This document shows positions 60,880 through 64,000 of a stretch of DNA of 64,000 bases, piece by piece; position 1 is the first letter of the stretch, and the number at the start of each line of letters is the position of its first letter. The stretch comes from Ralstonia sp. 25mfcol4.1. Its GTDB lineage: Bacteria; Pseudomonadota; Gammaproteobacteria; Burkholderiales; Burkholderiaceae. The notes under the pieces are model-generated. The model saw only the letters and a program-made list of their open reading frames with translations. It ran no database searches and was not told the DNA's origin. The position numbers were made by a program, and so were the translations under genes. Location of the stretch: the NCBI RefSeq assembly GCF_900104095.1, contig NZ_FNJO01000010.1, positions 206,231 through 270,230 on the forward strand, given 5' to 3'.

Positions 60880-61758
60880 CTAAGAACGACCCGGCGCCGC
60901 CGCCAACGCCTCGAACAGATCACGGGTCGCATCGTCGGCCGGATAGAAGCACTCGATTCTTAGCTCCTGCAGCATCACGTCCTGCGGATTTCCCAGCGTG
61001 GTCAGCGTGGAAAACAGCGACGCGCGGAAGCGCCCCGCATGCACCACCACCGGCAGCACAGGCGGCAGCGGCCCGTCTGCCGGATCGTCGTCCACCAGAA
61101 GCACCCCGCCCGGTCCCACCAGATCCGGATGCCATTCGGCAATGCGACGAAAGATCTCACGCGCGGTCTGGTCATGCGCCTGCACCTGCAGTTCCTGCCA
61201 GATGCGGCGCAGCAGGTAACGGCCCACCTGGCGGGCATTTTCCAGCACCGGCCACAGCCCGTTCGGGTCGAACACCGCCAGCATCAGGTTGACGCGGCCG
61301 CCTTCACCGTCCAGCGTGGCGGGCTGGCGATTGCCCAGCAGTTGTTCGAGCATGCGCCCGTACGCCTGGTTGGCATCGACCAGATGCCAGAAGCGGTCCA
61401 GCACCGCGGCGGGATACGGTTCCTGCTTGGCAAGGATCAGCGAGATGGCGTGACGCACCATCTGCATCGCCGGCGCGTCCAGCGTGTTTTCGCTGTAGGC
61501 CGGCGCATAGCCGCTGGCCAATAGCAGCCGGTTGCGCTGGCGCAGCGGCACGCCAAGCCGGTCGGCCAGCGCCAGCACCATCTCGCGGCTGGGCCGCGCG
61601 CGGCCCGATTCGAGAAAACTGATATGGCGCTGGGATACCCCGGCCGCCAGCGACAGCGCCAGCTGGCTATAGCCGCGCTTGCCGCGCCAGTAGCGCAGGA
61701 GTCCGGGAAAGTCGATGGCGGCTTCGGAGCCAGGCGTGAGCGTTTCCATGTGGCGCAT
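60880..61758 (-). CDS. XRE family transcriptional regulator with MmyB-like ligand domain
   Basis: 292 residues from ATG 61758, or 289 from 61749. The helix-turn-helix is RGYSQLALSLAAGVSQRHIS with FLESGRARPSREMVLALADR. The C-terminal part (YPAAVLDRFWHLVDANQAYG, ATLDGEGGRVNLMLAVFDPN and WHPDLVGPGGVLLVDDDP) is the MLTR-type ligand-binding domain. Such regulators usually control a divergent short operon. A perfect palindrome lies 29 bases upstream of the start. The HigBA pair is divergent. Confidence 0.9.
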   Translation of the reverse strand: MRHMETLTPGSEAAIDFPGLLRYWRGKRGYSQLALSLAAGVSQRHISFLESGRARPSREMVLALADRLGVPLRQRNRLLLASGYAPAYSENTLDAPAMQMVRHAISLILAKQEPYPAAVLDRFWHLVDANQAYGRMLEQLLGNRQPATLDGEGGRVNLMLAVFDPNGLWPVLENARQVGRYLLRRIWQELQVQAHDQTAREIFRRIAEWHPDLVGPGGVLLVDDDPADGPLPPVLPVVVHAGRFRASLFSTLTTLGNPQDVMLQELRIECFYPADDATRDLFEALAAAPGRS

Positions 61759-61786
61759 TACAGCACACGGCCGGATGTTGCACGAC

Positions 61787-61799
61787 TACCTGCCAGGTA
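61787..61799. promoter_or_regulatory. Operator-like palindrome upstream of the XRE gene
   Basis: TACCTG-C-CAGGTA, exact 6-base arms, 29-41 bases upstream of the XRE start. Position and symmetry suit self-regulation by the XRE protein. It is 140 bases from the HigB-like start, so control of that pair is also possible. Confidence 0.6.
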
Positions 61800-61938
61800 A
61801 TCGCCGCCATTCATCCACACGCCCTTCCTTCAGCCATCGAGCAAGCCTCTTTCAGATTCGTCGCATTTCAGTTCCGCCCCACCCCGCCTAGCATGACCAC
61901 TTTCCCTTTGCCTCCCGCTACCCCGATGCGGGCCGACC

Positions 61939-62238
61939 ATGATCCGTTCCCTTGCCAACAAGTCCACGGCCGCGCTGTTCTGTGGCCATTCCGTACACAC
62001 CCTGCCGCTCGCCATCCAGCCCGGCACCATGCGCAAGCTGGCCATGCTGGATGCCGCCGTGTCCCCGCCTGACCTCGCCGCCGCGCCGGCCAACGAACTG
62101 GAGCCGATACGCGGGCGCCGTCGCGGCCTGTGGAGAGTCCGCATCGAGGGCGACTGGCACCTCTGCTTCCGCTTCCTGAACGGCGAAGCCTGGGATGTGG
62201 AGGTGGCGCAGTGCCCGGCCGACGAGGAGGACGCATGA
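61939..62238 (+). CDS. HigB-like toxin of the RelE superfamily, variant active site
   Basis: 99 residues. The layout fits HigB (Killer-protein type): MIRSLANKSTAALF at the start, the helix MRKLAMLDAA, PIRGRRRGLWRVRIEGDWHL and CFRFLNGEAWDVEVAQC. The usual C-terminal Asp-Tyr-His of HigB, after VEI, is missing: the chain reads VEVAQCPADEEDA. HigB enzymes cut mRNA on the ribosome, so this copy may be weak or inactive. The stop overlaps the antitoxin start in ATGA, the normal toxin-first order of higBA. Confidence 0.8.
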   Translation: MIRSLANKSTAALFCGHSVHTLPLAIQPGTMRKLAMLDAAVSPPDLAAAPANELEPIRGRRRGLWRVRIEGDWHLCFRFLNGEAWDVEVAQCPADEEDA

Positions 62239-62582
62239 GCCTCAAGCGAGATGACCTGTCGCGCAGCGACTTCAGCAGCTACGTTACCGGCGACCCCGTG
62301 CCGCCCACCCCGCCCGGCGATATCCTGTTGCATGAGTTCATGGTGCCCAATGCCTTGTCGGCCGGCGCGCTGGCCGTGGCGCTGCGCGTGCCGGTGACAA
62401 GAATCGAGGGCATTCTCTGGCGCGAACGCGCCATTTCGCCTGAAACCGCGTTGCGGCTGGCCCGCTTCTTCGGTACGTCGGCCGAGTTCTGGGTCCGGCT
62501 GGAAGCGAACCATGCGCTGCGCATGGCCCGGGCCTACGCCGGACCGGCAATCGAACGGGACGTCCAGCCGATTACGGCATGA
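62235..62582 (+). CDS. HigA-like antitoxin (XRE family)
   Basis: 115 residues from ATG 62235, which overlaps the toxin stop and has GAGGAGG upstream. The HigA/VapI fold is clear: TPPGDILLHEFMVPNALSAG, ALRVPVTRIEGILWRERAIS, PETALRLARFFGTSAEFWVR and LEANHALRMARAY. It should bind the toxin and the operon promoter. The N-terminal 20 residues are a polar extension. Confidence 0.88.
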   Translation: MSLKRDDLSRSDFSSYVTGDPVPPTPPGDILLHEFMVPNALSAGALAVALRVPVTRIEGILWRERAISPETALRLARFFGTSAEFWVRLEANHALRMARAYAGPAIERDVQPITA

Positions 62583-62692
62583 TTCCTGCACACCCATTTG
62601 GGTGATGTCCACGCCACTACGGCGATGCGGCGTCACATGCGGATGGTATGCTCTGACTTTTCAATTCCCGCGCGCACAGGGCGCGCACCCTG

Positions 62693-64000
62693 ATGGAAAT
62701 AGCCATACTGCTGGCGCTGATCTTGCTGAACGGCCTGTTCGCCATGTCCGAAATCGCGCTGGTGACAGCCCGCAAGGCCCGTTTGCAGCGCCAGATCGAA
62801 GCGGGCGACCGCGGTGCCATCGAGGCGGTCAAACTGGGCGAGGACCCGACCCGCTTCCTGTCCACGGTACAGATCGGTATCACGTCCATCGGCGTGCTCA
62901 ACGGCGTGGTCGGCGAATCGACGCTGGCCGCCCCGCTCGCCGTATGGCTGCAAGGCTTCGGCATCTCGTCCACCACGGCAGGGTACATGTCCACCGCCAT
63001 CGTCGTCGCGGGCCTGACCTATTTCTCCATCGTGCTGGGCGAACTGGTGCCGAAGCGCCTGGGCCAGATGGCACCCGAAACCATCGCCCGCCTGGCCGCG
63101 CGCCCGATTTCGATCCTGGCCGTGGCCTCCACGCCGTTCGTCAAGCTGCTGTCCGGCTCCACGCAACTGGTGCTTCGCATGCTGGGCGTGAAGTCCGATC
63201 GCGGCCCCGCCGTGACCGAGGAAGAGATCCACGCGCTGCTGGTGGAGGGCTCCGAAGCCGGCGTGATCGAGCGCCACGAGCACACGATGGTGCGCAACGT
63301 ATTCCGGCTGGACGACCGTCAGCTGGCCTCGCTGATGGTGCCCCGCGGCGACGTGGTCTACCTCGACGTCGAGTCGACCGAGGAAGAAAACCTGCGCCGT
63401 ATCGAGGAATCGGATCATTCGCGCTTTCCCGTGGTGCGCGGCGGCATGCATGACATCCTTGGGGTGGTAAGCGCGCGCCAGTTGCTGGCCCGACGCCTGC
63501 GCGGCGAAAAGGCCGACCTGACCGCCGTGCTGCAAGCCGCCGTGTTCGTGCCGGAAAGCGTGACCGGCATGGAACTGCTGGAGAACTTCCGTTCGTCGGG
63601 CGGCCAGATCGCGTTCGTGATCGACGAGTACGGCGAGGTCCTGGGTCTGGTCACACTGCAGGACCTGATCGAGGCCATCACCGGCGAGTTCAAGACCGAA
63701 ACGGCTGGCGAGGAATGGGCCATCCAGCGCGACGATGGCTCATGGCTGCTGGACGGCCTGATCCCGATCCCCGAGCTCAAGGACCGTACGGGCCTGCGCG
63801 CAGTGCCTGAGGAAGACAAGGAGCGCTATCACACGCTGTCGGGCATGCTGCTGCTGTTGCTGGGCCGCCTGCCGCAAACGGCCGATACGGTCCAGTGGCA
63901 CGACTGGAAGTTCGAGATCATCGACATGGACGGCAAACGCATCGACAAGGTGCTGGCCTCCAGGGTGCCGCCGGAAGACGGTCCCGAGGCCGAGACCACC
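62693..64000 (+). CDS. CNNM/CorC (HlyC) family membrane protein with CBS domains (runs off window)
   Basis: 436 codons are visible from ATG 62693 with no stop before the window ends, so only the last residues are lacking. An N-terminal DUF21 (CNNM) membrane domain starts LALILLNGLFAMSEIALVTA and includes FLSTVQIGITSIGVLNGVVG and VLGELVPKRLGQMAPETIA. Two CBS domains follow (LASLMVPRGDVVYLDVESTE and the block ending RFPVVRGG, then GGQIAFVIDEYGEVLGLVTL), then the CorC_HlyC domain (GSWLLDGLIPIPELKDRTGL, MDGKRIDKVLASRV). Relatives take part in Mg2+/Co2+ efflux; haemolysin activity is not implied. Confidence 0.9.
   Translation, partial: MEIAILLALILLNGLFAMSEIALVTARKARLQRQIEAGDRGAIEAVKLGEDPTRFLSTVQIGITSIGVLNGVVGESTLAAPLAVWLQGFGISSTTAGYMSTAIVVAGLTYFSIVLGELVPKRLGQMAPETIARLAARPISILAVASTPFVKLLSGSTQLVLRMLGVKSDRGPAVTEEEIHALLVEGSEAGVIERHEHTMVRNVFRLDDRQLASLMVPRGDVVYLDVESTEEENLRRIEESDHSRFPVVRGGMHDILGVVSARQLLARRLRGEKADLTAVLQAAVFVPESVTGMELLENFRSSGGQIAFVIDEYGEVLGLVTLQDLIEAITGEFKTETAGEEWAIQRDDGSWLLDGLIPIPELKDRTGLRAVPEEDKERYHTLSGMLLLLLGRLPQTADTVQWHDWKFEIIDMDGKRIDKVLASRVPPEDGPEAETT

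Noticed and set aside
62693..64000. Haemolysin
   Set aside because: CNNM-CBS-CorC proteins are often so named by history; nothing here suggests lytic activity.

Overview
The window is GC-rich (roughly two thirds G+C by eye), densely coded, and reads as beta-proteobacterial chromosome, most likely Burkholderiaceae of the Cupriavidus/Ralstonia type. Evidence for this: two orphan Bug/TctC-type solute receptors, a histone-H1-like tail fused to an HU protein, a ProQ/FinO protein, the opgGH pair, a PepSY/DUF3325/DUF3649 siderophore module, and many LysR, IclR, AraC and TetR regulators beside small catabolic operons. I saw no rRNA, tRNA, CRISPR array, prophage or complete insertion sequence. The species is inferred, not proven.

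Layout. 1-2922: end of a 2-hydroxyacid dehydrogenase, a fumarylpyruvate-hydrolase-like protein, an SDR and a Bug receptor, probably one catabolic unit. 3098-5803: small unknown protein, ProQ, thioredoxin-fold protein, BluB. 5892-12221: LysR regulator, a three-subunit flavin/Fe-S oxidase of the opine/D-hydroxyproline type, a second Bug receptor and an AbrB-type membrane protein. 12227-16423: flavoprotein, DAHP synthase, a small secreted protein, a 2-hydroxyacid dehydrogenase. 16681-20180: two-subunit molybdenum hydroxylase and a TetR regulator. 20307-22897: cardiolipin synthase and an atypical orphan response regulator; the gap between them holds two perfect DnaA boxes facing each other. 22905-26049: EAL-domain remnant, Cys-rich mini-protein, HAD-like protein, AhpD-like protein and AraC regulator. 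26043-30726: Fur-type siderophore uptake operon. 31037-34863: acyl-CoA ligase, IclR, MgtC, CHM isomerase, DUF2789. 35494-39815: D-galactarate/glucarate catabolism (transporter, GarD, KdgD). 40031-47402: enoyl-CoA hydratase, 2-oxoglutarate-type oxygenase, HU-H1 protein, Mpo1-like protein, arylamine N-acetyltransferase, SDR and acyl-CoA synthetase. 47443-50649: CreA, thioesterase, HU, and an ammonium transporter with a sigma-54 promoter. 50883-58026: MscS, Bcr/CflA exporter, unknown secreted protein, opgGH. 58595-64000: two secreted proteins, ribB under an FMN riboswitch, an XRE regulator, a HigBA-type pair, and a CorC/HlyC-type protein running off the window.

How they work together. The catabolic blocks follow one plan: a receptor or transporter, one to three enzymes, and a local regulator. 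They point to a metabolically versatile soil or water organism using aromatic or hydroxy acids, opine-like amino acid derivatives and sugar diacids. The clearest regulatory DNA is the FMN riboswitch of ribB with a hairpin over the ribosome binding site, the sigma-54 promoter with three NtrC-like sites before amt, a Fur box before the siderophore operon, and several strong palindromes: 16509-16529 before the Mo hydroxylase, 48917-48944 before HU, 61787-61799 before the XRE gene. The least explained elements are the DnaA-box pair beside a response regulator lacking its phosphorylation-pocket acids, the nested inverted repeats upstream of opgGH, and a HigB-like toxin without its usual C-terminal catalytic residues.
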